A stretch of DNA of 64,000 nucleotides, taken from NCBI GenBank assembly GCA_028291515.1, contig JAQGHU010000114.1, positions 124,001 to 188,000 on the forward strand. Direction: 5' to 3'. The position numbers and the translations under genes were made by a program. This document shows positions 55,801 through 63,842 of the stretch, piece after piece. Each line of letters opens with the position of its first letter. Positions within the stretch are counted from its first letter, which is position 1. Below the pieces are notes generated by a model that saw only the letters and a list, made by a program, of their open reading frames with translations, did no database searches and was not told where the DNA came from. This DNA comes from Schlesneria sp. GTDB lineage: Bacteria; Planctomycetota; Planctomycetia; Planctomycetales; Planctomycetaceae.

Positions 55801-58032
55801 GCGATCACCGGTGCCACAAACAACCAGGGAACAGGCACCGGACAGCAGCAGATTTCGAGCAACGTCCAAGGATGCCAGCGACGAACAGTCTGCCGCATCA
55901 ATCGCCAATGCGCCTCCCATGAAATTAAATGTTTTCGCAATGCGGGAAGCGAGCGTGCTGGATGTAAAGCTACCTGTCTCATCAAGCAGTGCCGGCCTCT
56001 TTTCCAGAAGCACTTCTTCGAATCTGTCCAACAGTTCAACGATTGCCCCAGACGTCAGCCCGTGTTCCGTTAACGCCAAGAGTAAGGATCTTCGAAACTC
56101 CGGCAGGCGTAAGCCGACCGCCAGTTGATTTGGGAATTCGCCGCCGAACGCGCTCCCGATCACAACAGCTGTACGTTTCGAGTCATAGGGTCGTCGGTCA
56201 TACCGCGCCTCGGCAAGGGCTTGGGTTGTCGCGTCGAGTAGCATGAATTGCAGAGGATTGGCGCGCTGAATTTGTTTTGGCGGTATTCGTTGCGCTTTCC
56301 AGTCATAGACATAGTCGACGAGGTATCCACCGCGACACGTCGGGGACTGATAAGGCTGGGTGGCCCCCGACACCACGCCGATATGTTTCCGCCATCGATC
56401 AAGCGGAGCATCAGTCAACAAACTGCGTTCCGTCTCAATTAATTCCCGCAACTCTTCAACCGAGCGGGCGCCTGGCAGGACAACGCCGCGGCCAATTACT
56501 GCGAGAGAATCTCGATCAACATCGGGTATCGACGTTACGGACATTGCCGATATTGATGTCATCAAGGGTGTTTTTTTTAAATTCCCAACTGGTACATATT
56601 CATCGACGATGACATGCACGTTCAGTCCACCGATCCCAAAAGCATTGACCCCCGCGCGACGCGGCGAACCATCCGCATGCGGTGGCCACTGCACGCCTTC
56701 CGTGGGTACATAAAAGGGCAGGTGCTCCCAGGGGATACTCGGATTGAGCGCATGCAAATTAATGTTCGGCGGGATGCATCCGTGCTTAAGAGCCAAAGTT
56801 ACTTTGAGCAAGCTCGCCAGGCCTGAAGTCTCTAGCGTGTGACCGATATTGGATTTGACGCTCCCAACTGGGATGCGCCTTGCTTGCAGATGCGGGGCGA
56901 AGAACAGTCCAAGAGCTTCCATTTCGGTTGCGTCCCCAACCTGCGTGCTGGTCGCATGCGCCTCGACGTAGTCGATACTGCCTGGATTCAGTTCTCCGCC
57001 ATACGCCCGTTCCATCGCCAAGCGCTGGCCTTCTTTTCTTGGAGCCCACAGACTGCGTCCTTTGCCGTCTGTGGAAATCCCCATTCCACGGACCACCGCC
57101 TGAATTTCGTCCCCATCCGAAATCGCCTGCGATAAGGATTTAATGATTAAGACGACGTACCCCTCCGACCCAACCAGCCCATTCGCGGCCGCGTCGAACG
57201 GTCGCGATGCCACGTCACTTGCAGATTGCGCTTGAGAAAAGAGCAGCAGACTATCCGCCTTGGCCCACGACGCTCCCCCTATCACCGCGGCGTCGATTTC
57301 CCCACGTTGGATAGCCATGACCCCCAAATAAAGTGCAAGCAATGACGAAGCACATGCGGCGTCAATCGACATTGCCGGGCCGTCCAGTTTCAGGACGCCG
57401 GAAATCAACGCGGCCGCGCGGTCGGCGCTCAAGGACGAACCTCCAGCCCGGCATTGAGGGCGAGTCTCTCGAAACTCCTCGCACGCATCCTTGAGAACAG
57501 CTGTTTGAAGGTTCGACGGCAAAGATGAAAATTCAGGCACATCTCGTATAAAGTCGAATGTTTCTTCGGCCAGAGTACCCACCGTCATCTCGGTACAGAC
57601 GGGACTGCCGCCCGAGTGTCCCACGTAGACGCCGACATGTTTTCCCAACATGCCACCCGGTTCAAGTCCAGCATTTTTCCAAGCGTCAAGCGAAACGTCG
57701 CACAGTATGCGATGACAAGGATCAACGTCCTGTAACTTGTCGGCAGCGGGCCAGTTGAATTCGTGACCGGGTGGCCGTCCTGGAATGAGTCCCCCCAGTG
57801 CGGTATACGTTTTTGCGCGGCGACCCCGCTCCCGATCGAAGTATAAAGCCCGATCCAACCGATCCGGAGGAAGTTCGCCGATCGCATTTCCGCCAGCTTC
57901 CAAAAACGCCCAAAACGCCTCAATGGAAGAACCACCAGGCAAGCGGCAAGCCATGCCAACAATTGCAATCGGCGTTTGGAATGAGTCCTGATTCATTTGC
58001 AGTTTTAAGAGATCTCCAGATAACTGGTCCAT
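49852..58032 (-). CDS. Type I PUFA/hglE-like polyketide synthase, KS-CLF-AT-ACP-ACP-KR-DH
   Basis: A 2726-residue iterative synthase. KS1 ~20-460 has Cys227 (D-A-A-C-A-S-S), His359 (E-A-H-A-T-S) and His398 (N-I-G-H). A second KS-like domain (~500-930) has Asp715 at the Cys position (D-A-A-D-C-S-S) and resembles a chain-length factor. AT ~1040-1340: Ser1131 in G-H-S-F-G. Two near-identical ACPs carry Ser1520 and Ser1661 (L-G-I-D-S-I). KR ~2145-2420: T-G-G-A-R-G-I and Tyr2336. The C-terminal ~250 residues are DH/hot-dog-like: His2476 is kept but the usual Gly of H-x3-G-x4-P is Asp. Order and D-S-I ACPs resemble PUFA and heterocyst-glycolipid synthases. Confidence 0.92.
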   Translation of the reverse strand: MDQLSGDLLKLQMNQDSFQTPIAIVGMACRLPGGSSIEAFWAFLEAGGNAIGELPPDRLDRALYFDRERGRRAKTYTALGGLIPGRPPGHEFNWPAADKLQDVDPCHRILCDVSLDAWKNAGLEPGGMLGKHVGVYVGHSGGSPVCTEMTVGTLAEETFDFIRDVPEFSSLPSNLQTAVLKDACEEFRETRPQCRAGGSSLSADRAAALISGVLKLDGPAMSIDAACASSLLALYLGVMAIQRGEIDAAVIGGASWAKADSLLLFSQAQSASDVASRPFDAAANGLVGSEGYVVLIIKSLSQAISDGDEIQAVVRGMGISTDGKGRSLWAPRKEGQRLAMERAYGGELNPGSIDYVEAHATSTQVGDATEMEALGLFFAPHLQARRIPVGSVKSNIGHTLETSGLASLLKVTLALKHGCIPPNINLHALNPSIPWEHLPFYVPTEGVQWPPHADGSPRRAGVNAFGIGGLNVHVIVDEYVPVGNLKKTPLMTSISAMSVTSIPDVDRDSLAVIGRGVVLPGARSVEELRELIETERSLLTDAPLDRWRKHIGVVSGATQPYQSPTCRGGYLVDYVYDWKAQRIPPKQIQRANPLQFMLLDATTQALAEARYDRRPYDSKRTAVVIGSAFGGEFPNQLAVGLRLPEFRRSLLLALTEHGLTSGAIVELLDRFEEVLLEKRPALLDETGSFTSSTLASRIAKTFNFMGGALAIDAADCSSLASLDVARNLLLSGACSLVVCGTGDRRLDLVGFEALASQDRLPVFPGATPDMIGRCFPGEGAAVVLLKRLSDARRDGDTIRAIIRTIGSASHPGNLSTAVESAIRRAALSPPTAMHWEFDGPLGGCLDGANSSQLAQDRFGCPTLAGQTGYLRSAHGLVALIALSVAEPSGRPPAPSELTSLTDTRQGIVTRDQNGQAYCTIIENVDAATQTGERAVAKNLLSSPPETATKAVFTLRMGASHADELTRQIEAARTDPDSWLRNPSSFSDDHEYRMAIVTTDRRSFPELLNQAAAHWRDTKSKSALEDKGIYSSWFRGSAPRIAVLFPGQGSQSSGMLRSLISASKSAQGQLEAADRCLVAFNESPFSHLAWESGDRIDTDLWTTQVAMLVADVVAYAALQEIGVRPDCFAGHSFGEYPALVASGVCTLEQAVQLTRMRTRAILEGSTECTALLAISASHSEVLDLLNDDAEQLFLTHLNAPKRTVVGGDRRALQKFADRLKSRRIVSMLLPVPGAFHTPFMRHAQNPLREALDAERLLPPRKLLLSSVTNRYMADPQDIRDNLVSQLVEPVRYEELVRRLVHDGNTILIESGPRQVLTQFNRQILEGSSTTCLCIDHPRRTPIEQFACIQAALECAGALSVGQDYSGFHSIALPSLAAFEVTTDRKTTRPSMAMAAATDLRAVSTDPVEQFDATAQRRDRNRQASSSSQVPPMAVKMFTLGGHSSQEHQAHAKPPNGEHARPPQVSQFTTSADQAVGVPQSRMGSQESLKQFLIDFIIEQTGYPPEVVDLDADLEAELGIDSIRRAQLFGEMRELNLGTGHGVRDVRTLRDILNLVNVAEHGAQDASVIKLPASDLRLDFVANSSQAVDRHFDSKLIRNAELATTNGFSELNTPESPTKHDQTRSHTREIEKFLVEFVVDQTGYPEEVVDLDADLEAELGIDSIRKAQLLGELRERIANVGTDVGLSSISQLRTLRQIVENVAGSTFNSMSVTTTVPRSIPNQLTSVSAEVRSSHDLAAPGLSTASTPAHSELIANDEFVHWLDRSCDRDANMRIDTEGQIARLAEKNLCGRSSFHDSADEPASLSLDQRKIQIIIDRLRRLADQPCDRDGSTNLAAMWELGDYFTKEERERIHTIANEVEVDPANVAAFARRYSLELLLAEADLLDRPPIADPSAHTFLATQEVQEDLTLSPVTWRHTLHVVPTPQWTEAVGSPHFHGSALILGNNDVAQALQERLFVAGINCHILEPTDDPTKTVDALEQIWLKEPVPHLFLVTPRDHDAASNFDPLHWQRRRTRGVMTPFWLCQHWLRLVQRDRLTDEASIVATTSLGGAFGFDSEVVAAESGALAGLLKAILIENWVNGVRTLPIKVIDTALTATPIAIVDSIWRELTVPSYDVEVAWKDGKRSVVRAVRKPIPLSPRKPIPERGNWVCTGGARGISAYVSRQLAARYKLTLNLLGTAPVPQIIDEWRNLSPAELKSLRNRVMQKARTKGLSPLKEWQALEKALEIDRNLEELRLMGISAHYYQCDVSDQEQLSESLNTIRRQTGPIAGVLHGAGFGKDARFQQKESTNVDKCMGAKIDGAFLLMELTRDDPLKYFVGFGSISGRFGANGHTDYSSANEMLAKQIGWFRKQRPEVAAVAFHWHAWGDVGMATKPETRLALEMVHMQFMPSAEGLNHLISELEAGAPEAEVLVTDDRYYRSFYPAETLLTEVDGRLAAVGSVLPILHDKEVFSHERGVFVELTLDPLKEPFLIEHRLDDRPLLPLVVALEMICEIATVAGVGPIGALTNVEAVHGLKFFTDEPQTIRLFANEATSGGMRCSLARDVRLKNGTLVERDRTSLLATVLASTHAPSKLKLEVPSDSWERMEYPSAGEARMYHGPSLRCLRKVRHGNRVAWGRIVAPALVELAGSQRDVTNWTIPSAVLDACLYAAAVLIWRQIEQAASLPYSLEMLELGRRPHPGEPCIVEVRFRRQEERYAWCDFILVGLNDDLIVRATNYCVIFHE

Positions 58033-58106
58033 TTCTTGACCACGGAACTATTTCCATCAACCTTTTCAGCGTAAATGCAGCGAAGCTAATGGCAGGCACC
58101 ATATCA

Positions 58107-59609
58107 TCACCGACTGAGACCGCTACTCGCCAGCCGAATTGCTTGTTGGAGTTCTGTAAATAGTCGGACGGTCGCTCCGACTGGTCGTCCTTTCGCTTGC
58201 ATAATGATCGCGCCGCGTGCCATAGCATCAGCAGTTTCGACCTTCGCGTCGACGACCAACGAAAAAGTTTCGGCTGAGCAATATGCCGAAGCGTCCCAAT
58301 TTGGGTCGATTCCTCGATCCAGACAGACCGGAACATTATTAAGGAACCCGATTTGCCATGCGCCGCCGCCCCGACCGCTCACCTCGAGTTGCAGCCAGTC
58401 GTTAGCCTGAGCGCTCGTCGTCGAGACATCCGGAAAGACCGACTGCAGATGCTCTTCAATTCTAACTGCGGATTCTGGCTGCGTTCGTGGCATCACAAAC
58501 CGATGTCGGATTGCGTACGTCATCATTTGAACCAACGTCGCATCGTCCATCTCAGGGCAGCGAATTCCAGGAGCGAATTTGACCGTTTGAGAGCAATCAA
58601 ATTCGGGGTCGCTGCTAAAGTAAGATTGGTAAATTCCCAGAGTATTGTTGAAAGAATCGCTTTCGAACTGCGATGGGGCGGGCGCTCCCCAATCGCCGAC
58701 TTTTCCGTGAACTGCATTCAGCGAGTCTTGCAGAGCGTTCATGATCCTCGCGACGAGCGTCGGTCGAGGATTGGTCAAATGAAACGTCCGGCCGGCCGAA
58801 TCCGGACACCGCATCAGATGCCAGATCACCCTCGAAACCCAATCGACCGGGACAAGATTTTTCTCCTCAGAACCCGTCAGACCAACGGCATCCAGTGGAG
58901 GAAATTCGTGAAGGCGATTTGAGATTGCATAGAGAATCAAGAGTTGAAGAGGGGCATACAGCCCCCGAAAACTCGTCGTACGTCCCGTCGAATGCTCGCC
59001 AACGACTATGGACGGCCGATAGATCGTTGCTCTCCGGGGACGACTGAATTCTTGTACCAGCTTTTCCGCATCGAACTTACTACGTTCGTACTCGTTCTTG
59101 AATGATTGACAGCCCGAAAGGTCCGATTCCAGAATCCTGTCGTTTCGCAAGCCGCACACAAAGGCTGTGGAGACATGATGAAAATCATCCAAGCCAATAT
59201 CGCAGCAAAGTTCGAGCAGATTCCGCGTCCCCTCGACATTAGTTAACCACGGCTCTCTGCTTCCGGGACTAGAGGTGAACGTGACGCTTGCTGCACTGTG
59301 AATGACCGACGCGCATCGTCGAGATAACCACTGGCGGTCCGCACGACTCAATCCTAAGCCCGATTCAACCAGACTTCCTTCAAGGACAGTCGGACGAACA
59401 AACTTGCGTTGAAGTTGGTTCTCGAGATTTTGAAGTAGGCGCTCAATACGAGAATGACCGCTCTCATGTCGACTGGGCCGGACGAGGACCGCCATTGGTG
59501 ATCCATTGATCAGGCCGTCCCTGAGAAGATATTGACCAACAAAACCCGTAGCGCCTGTTAGAAATACGCCGCATGGAACTGTAGAAGACCGCAGCACCAT
59601 AATTTCCAC
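58107..59609 (-). CDS. Thioester reductase-like / fatty acyl reductase (extended SDR)
   Basis: A 500-residue protein. N-terminal Rossmann motif T-G-A-T-G-F-V-G and catalytic Y-E-R-S-K (Y-x3-K) with upstream H-V-S-T-A-F place it among NAD-binding-4 thioester reductases, which release ACP- or CoA-bound chains as aldehydes or alcohols. The last ~130 residues form a separate domain (P-D-V-S-T-T-S-A-Q-A-N-D-W-L-Q-L-E...) of unknown fold. GTG (59609) or ATG (59600) starts it. As first gene of the operon, 75 nt before the synthase, it is the likely reductive off-loader. Confidence 0.85.
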   Translation of the reverse strand: MEIMVLRSSTVPCGVFLTGATGFVGQYLLRDGLINGSPMAVLVRPSRHESGHSRIERLLQNLENQLQRKFVRPTVLEGSLVESGLGLSRADRQWLSRRCASVIHSAASVTFTSSPGSREPWLTNVEGTRNLLELCCDIGLDDFHHVSTAFVCGLRNDRILESDLSGCQSFKNEYERSKFDAEKLVQEFSRPRRATIYRPSIVVGEHSTGRTTSFRGLYAPLQLLILYAISNRLHEFPPLDAVGLTGSEEKNLVPVDWVSRVIWHLMRCPDSAGRTFHLTNPRPTLVARIMNALQDSLNAVHGKVGDWGAPAPSQFESDSFNNTLGIYQSYFSSDPEFDCSQTVKFAPGIRCPEMDDATLVQMMTYAIRHRFVMPRTQPESAVRIEEHLQSVFPDVSTTSAQANDWLQLEVSGRGGGAWQIGFLNNVPVCLDRGIDPNWDASAYCSAETFSLVVDAKVETADAMARGAIIMQAKGRPVGATVRLFTELQQAIRLASSGLSR

Positions 59610-59944
59610 GGCTAAACTGGTTCACACTGGATCGAGAGCATTGCCTCCACAATATACGGCCGTTCTGGTGATTGCACGAACAACGAAAGCACTTTCATCC
59701 GTTTTTCCCATCGACTTCGGCTATCCGTTGTTTCTCGCGAACAGTCTTTATTAAGGGTTGAAGCGGTCACAATTCATTGTAGGCTGCCTTTGCATCATCG
59801 GTCGAACCAATTGGGTTACCGATGTGCACGGACGCCTTCGTCGTCCGCCGAAGCGTACACGGGGTTTCTACGCTTGGTCAGCGGGCTTTGGTTCCAGTTT
59901 TTTGAACGACGATCTCGTGCCGATCGAGATTGCGAGGGGGATCC
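59610..59944. other. Divergent promoter region of the lipid operon
   Basis: Between the leftward thioester reductase gene and a rightward exported protein gene. No gene inside. The only structure noted is the nested palindrome at 59796-59824. Confidence 0.5.
59796..59824. repeat. Nested hairpin related to the interspersed family
   Basis: Outer arms CATCGGT and ACCGATG are identical to the interspersed elements, but the loop is 15 nt and itself contains AACC-AATTG-GGTT. It lies in the divergent region upstream of the synthase operon. Confidence 0.5.
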
Positions 59945-60976
59945 ATGCTGCGCAGACGACATTTTCTGTTGGCGGCCGGAGCTCTATTCGTTCGCACTGC
60001 CACGGCAGCCGAATCGCGAATTCGCGATTTGCGAACGCTGTCAGTCGTACCGAACACGGTTGACGAAATCAAACGGATGTATGACCAATCGAGGGACTTT
60101 TCGGCGGAGTTGATTCAAGAAGAAGAGCCGCTCGAAGTAAAGACCTTCGCTCCGTTCTTGACGAAGCTCGACGAAATCGAGGCAAAAAAGAAAGGCCTTC
60201 CGAACGCGAGCACTCGTCGGCATGTGTTGTCTGTCGGACTTGAGATGATGACCGATGACCAAAAACAACTTCCTATGTTAAGCCGCAATCAGATTCTTGG
60301 TTACTTGAAAGAGCACTTCGTCTCAATCCAGGCCCGCGTGTATCGCGATCCGATTTCCCGTGGACTTTATCTCGGACCACGTTGCCTGGCGGCGACAAGG
60401 TCGATGCGCTCTTCGAATCTGACGCTGTCGTTTACTGGCACTGTCGCCGAATCTGTCGGTAACATCCGGAGCTTTGGTCTGTTGCTTCCGGAACGCACGC
60501 CGCCAACGCCGTCAAATCTGCGGACCCTTGTCCTGGTTCATAGAAACCAATTGCAGGGTGCGGTGCCCAAAACAAATTATGAGTATTTGTTCATTCGTGC
60601 CCATGCGTCCGGGCCAGATCAGCTTGAATTGCACGCCTTTGCAACATCGGACGAACGCACAAAGCTTCACTGGTTGAATCCGGCGATGAATCCAAAACTT
60701 CCATCGGACTGCAGCGTTCGCGGTGCCGTTGCATTCACGGAGTATTCGCAACAGGGCCTATATCCCAAGAACGCCGTCGTGCGTCGTACCCTGACGACGG
60801 GCAAGAAATCGTTTGCCTGGGACTCCGTTGAAAAACACGCACGGGAATCGTTTGGACGGCCGGCCATGGATTCCATTACACAGATTCTAGACGCAATCAT
60901 TGCGGGTGAAATCCAAGAGTCGAAAGCAGTGATGACGCCCATTGATCGCGGTGCCGTCTCCACAACCGGCAACTGA
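59945..60976 (+). CDS. Tat-exported hypothetical protein
   Basis: A 343-residue protein. L-R-R-R-H-F-L-L-A-A-G-A-L-F-V is a twin-arginine signal, and GAGGGGG lies just before this ATG (an upstream ATG at 59930 is less likely). The middle has paired strands (L-T-L-S-F-T-G-T-V, L-V-L-V-H-R-N-Q-L-Q-G-A-V, Y-E-Y-L-F-I-R-A-H). No family recognised. The location between the lipid operon and polysaccharide-export genes suggests an envelope role. Confidence 0.65.
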   Translation: MLRRRHFLLAAGALFVRTATAAESRIRDLRTLSVVPNTVDEIKRMYDQSRDFSAELIQEEEPLEVKTFAPFLTKLDEIEAKKKGLPNASTRRHVLSVGLEMMTDDQKQLPMLSRNQILGYLKEHFVSIQARVYRDPISRGLYLGPRCLAATRSMRSSNLTLSFTGTVAESVGNIRSFGLLLPERTPPTPSNLRTLVLVHRNQLQGAVPKTNYEYLFIRAHASGPDQLELHAFATSDERTKLHWLNPAMNPKLPSDCSVRGAVAFTEYSQQGLYPKNAVVRRTLTTGKKSFAWDSVEKHARESFGRPAMDSITQILDAIIAGEIQESKAVMTPIDRGAVSTTGN

Positions 60977-61016
60977 GCCGCTCAGCGGTGACATTGAACG
61001 TGCGAGCCTGCGACGA

Positions 61017-62321
61017 CTAATTGGGCACAACGTTGACACTGAAGCCGATATAGTTGAGGAGCAGGTTCGAAGTAAACTCCGCGGGCGAGAAGAACAAGAG
61101 GACCTGGTCTTCTGCCTGAACCAACAGTCGTTCGTTGGGATCGTGCAATGCACGGTTCATGTCGACTCGAATGCGAATTTGTTGACCGTTCGGCAGTTTC
61201 CTGACGACAAGACATTGAGTCGCTGGAATGACGTTGCCTGGACCGGTTCGGAAGATCGCTCCGTTGGTACTTGGTCCGCCGGTCGATCCGTTCACATATG
61301 CGACGGCTTCGAGCACGTCCATATCTTGATCGCGCGGTAGCGGAATTTTTGAGCCTGGTAACTGACCGCCGGTGTAAAAGTTCTCGATCTCCCGGGGCGG
61401 CAGATAGACGATATCGCCGTCTGCCAAGATGATGTCGTCCTTGACGAAAGGCAGTGGTGCGTTGGGATTGACTCTCAACGGAATGCGAACCAGTTGCCGT
61501 TCGGTCAGCTTCAATTTTGCGATGAAGTCTTTCGACGAACCCGCTTTCGCAATCTGTTCTTGAACGGCTGCCGGGTCAAATTGTTCTGCGTCGCGATTTC
61601 GATAAATCCAGACTTCGCTGAACACGTCGAGCCCTGGAAGCCCACCGCTTTGAGAAAGAGCGTGTAGCACGTCGTTCTCGTAGGCGGGCAAGTCCAAGAC
61701 CTCTCCCCGGCCGATTTTTGTGTAGGGAACGGCGATTTTGGGGACAAATGTCGGCGAAGTGCCTTGAGCGTCGTCACGAAGCACCACGACGCGATGGACA
61801 CGAGGACGAAGCAGAGAAACGATGACTCGCTCACGACCTTCTTGAATCACTCCCGCCTTTTCATACGCTGTCCGAATGATGTCCGTGGCGTCTTCCAAGT
61901 TCTTACCTTCGACGCTCACTTTCCCCACAAGTGGCAGTAGGATTTTTCCTTCCGACCCTACGTAGATCGGGACGCCGACCGCCGGGGTCGAAATTCGCCC
62001 ATACGGCGGGTAATAGGGTCCCATCGCGCTCTGTGGCACAAATGTCGTCGATAGGTCGTCGGCCTTGGGTGGCAAGACATTCGCAACATAGACCGCAAGC
62101 AGGTCACCATCCGCGAGTCGGTGTCCGTCTTTGGGACGTTGCTGACTGAGAAGACTGAGGTCTATTGACTCCATTCCTTCCCGGCTGCACGCGCGAAATT
62201 CCATGGGGAGACGATAGGCTGGAACTGCATCTCGAGTGCTCATGATGCAAGATGGCGTGCAACATCCCGTACAAATGAAGGTGAACGCGAGAAGCAACAT
62301 TCCAAAGGCGATTGATTTCAT
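61017..62321 (-). CDS. Polysaccharide export outer-membrane lipoprotein (Wza-like, SLBB)
   Basis: A 434-residue outer-membrane export protein. Signal with lipobox I-C-T-G-C. The poly-export domain starts with H-R-L-A-D-G-D-L-L-A-V-Y and continues G-K-I-L-L-P-L-V-G-K-V-S-V-E-G. SLBB-like segments follow (V-V-V-L-R-D-D...V-L-D-L-P-A-Y-E-N-D-V-L-H-A-L, then D-I-I-L-A-D-G-D-I-V-Y-L-P-P-R). GAAGGA lies about 9 nt before ATG. It forms the outer-membrane channel of Wzy-type export systems. The Wzz-like start at 63843 belongs to the same pathway. Confidence 0.9.
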   Translation of the reverse strand: MKSIAFGMLLLAFTFICTGCCTPSCIMSTRDAVPAYRLPMEFRACSREGMESIDLSLLSQQRPKDGHRLADGDLLAVYVANVLPPKADDLSTTFVPQSAMGPYYPPYGRISTPAVGVPIYVGSEGKILLPLVGKVSVEGKNLEDATDIIRTAYEKAGVIQEGRERVIVSLLRPRVHRVVVLRDDAQGTSPTFVPKIAVPYTKIGRGEVLDLPAYENDVLHALSQSGGLPGLDVFSEVWIYRNRDAEQFDPAAVQEQIAKAGSSKDFIAKLKLTERQLVRIPLRVNPNAPLPFVKDDIILADGDIVYLPPREIENFYTGGQLPGSKIPLPRDQDMDVLEAVAYVNGSTGGPSTNGAIFRTGPGNVIPATQCLVVRKLPNGQQIRIRVDMNRALHDPNERLLVQAEDQVLLFFSPAEFTSNLLLNYIGFSVNVVPN

Positions 62322-62467
62322 GGTTGATCGATCCTTCAGCCCATGGATTCGCGCAAATCCGACTGATGTCAGTATCCAAACTCGTTCGGTCGTAATTCTT
62401 CAGGCATTTCGCCCGAAACTGGTTCCATTCGCAAACCGCGTGTAGCTTTTGCCCCAAAACCGGGTAC

Positions 62468-62481
62468 TGCCGACGTCGGCA
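62468..62481. promoter_or_regulatory. Perfect 14-bp palindrome
   Basis: TGCCGACGTCGGCA, in the gap between the two lipoprotein genes and about 150 nt upstream of the Wza-like start. It may be an operator or a short terminator stem for the upstream gene. Confidence 0.35.
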
Positions 62482-62549
62482 ATAAGCAGACTCTGCGAAG
62501 CACCCCTAAAGGCGGGCTTTGTTGAACAGGACTTTCAACGCGTCACTCG

Positions 62550-63200
62550 TCATTGTAGCCACCTCATTAGTGCGCCACCGGAGCGCACCCCCCACACCCG
62601 CGTCTGTTGGGCTTTGCCATCGGGAATTGCATCCGGCGAAAGTGGAGTATCATTCACTGGCTCGCTGGAATTGTCCGGGGACGGTGGGACGTCGGCGGGT
62701 CCGGGATCCGCCGGTGGGCTATAAGAGTCCTCTTCACTCGACGACAGAACGCCGAGGATACTTCGGCCGAAGGGATGAAGTGCCCGATCATTGGACAAGC
62801 AGTCGGGACTGCATTGCTGGTATTCGCCGGAAATCGGTACGTTACGCAAATTGTCTTCGCAATTCGCCAACGCAGCGGCCGCTCCGTGACGGTATCCCTC
62901 GAACCAACACTCAACCGCACAAGAACCTGCTTCAGATTGATATTTGTGCGACCAATAGTTTTGCGGAGGTACTGGCGGACATCTTCCGTCGCCGCCCATC
63001 AGTACATCTGAATATCCACGGTACCAACCGCAAGAATAATGCGAAATCGGGTTCGAGGAAGAGCGGAATTCGGAGCAGCACCACCAGGCGCAATGTGCAC
63101 GTGACTTCTGTGCGAGACAGTATTCATGGTCTTGAAATGCTACGCAGCCGACCGAGTTCAGCGAAAGGGCGAGCACAAAGCAAATTCGGATTGACAACAT
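62550..63200 (-). CDS. Cys-rich planctomycete lipoprotein
   Basis: A 216-residue protein; GGGAGG 6 nt before this ATG selects it over a longer frame at 63239. The signal ends N-S-V-G-C (lipobox). The first ~110 residues are Cys/Trp/Tyr-rich (H-C-A-W-W-C-C-S-E-F, H-Y-S-C-G-W-Y-R-G-Y-S-D-V, G-G-D-G-R-C-P-P-V-P-P, W-F-E-G-Y-R-H-G-A-A-A-A-L), a pattern recurring in planctomycetes near polysaccharide genes. The tail is Pro/Ser-rich and disordered. Function is unknown. Confidence 0.65.
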   Translation of the reverse strand: MLSIRICFVLALSLNSVGCVAFQDHEYCLAQKSRAHCAWWCCSEFRSSSNPISHYSCGWYRGYSDVLMGGDGRCPPVPPQNYWSHKYQSEAGSCAVECWFEGYRHGAAAALANCEDNLRNVPISGEYQQCSPDCLSNDRALHPFGRSILGVLSSSEEDSYSPPADPGPADVPPSPDNSSEPVNDTPLSPDAIPDGKAQQTRVWGVRSGGALMRWLQ

Positions 63201-63842
63201 TCGCAGCCTCCCTGCAACAACCGATACGAGCGCGAGCAACGCTGCAAAGGTCCGGAGAATTCACCCTCCGTTTCCTGAACCATCTGAGAACTCATTCGAC
63301 AATTCGTTAGGAAGACCTATGGACCTAATGGTCTTTCAGGAACAGGTCGCCTAATCCGGAAAGATTGCCATTGCGGAGACAGGTGTCAAAGTAGGTTGAA
63401 GATTCTCATTAGCCTGCACCCAGTCAAAGAATCGCAAAATTCGGCAATCCGAAATCTCGCGATACTAGAGCCGTTTTTGTGGGAATTGAGTGCGTGATTT
63501 GTGTGAGGAAAAACACAGATTTGCATTGCTTCTGGGCAAGCGATATTGGATGGAAGCGTTTCCAAAGATCTGTTCGGAAAGCCGCAATTGCGTGTGAATG
63601 TATTCAATGAAGAACTTGAGCGAATCTGCTTTTGTCTTCTGTTTTCAAAGAAAATCATCAGCGAACCTCTAACACGCGTGTGCCTCGTCCTAATCCGAAT
63701 ATGTGATTCCTTCAGAACTAATTCGTTGCACGGCGTGGTCTCAATTGCCGTGCTGGCACAGATCTTGCCTCCCATCAAGGCAATGTGGGCAATCTAGTCC
63801 AGTTCTCACAACTTTTATGTTCTTTATGAATGTGAAAATTGC
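63201..63842. other. Long divergent leader region
   Basis: About 640 bases between the leftward lipoprotein and the rightward Wzz-like gene. The part after 63380 is A/T-richer than its surroundings. No gene or strong hairpin is evident; it likely holds the promoter of the exopolysaccharide operon. Confidence 0.4.
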
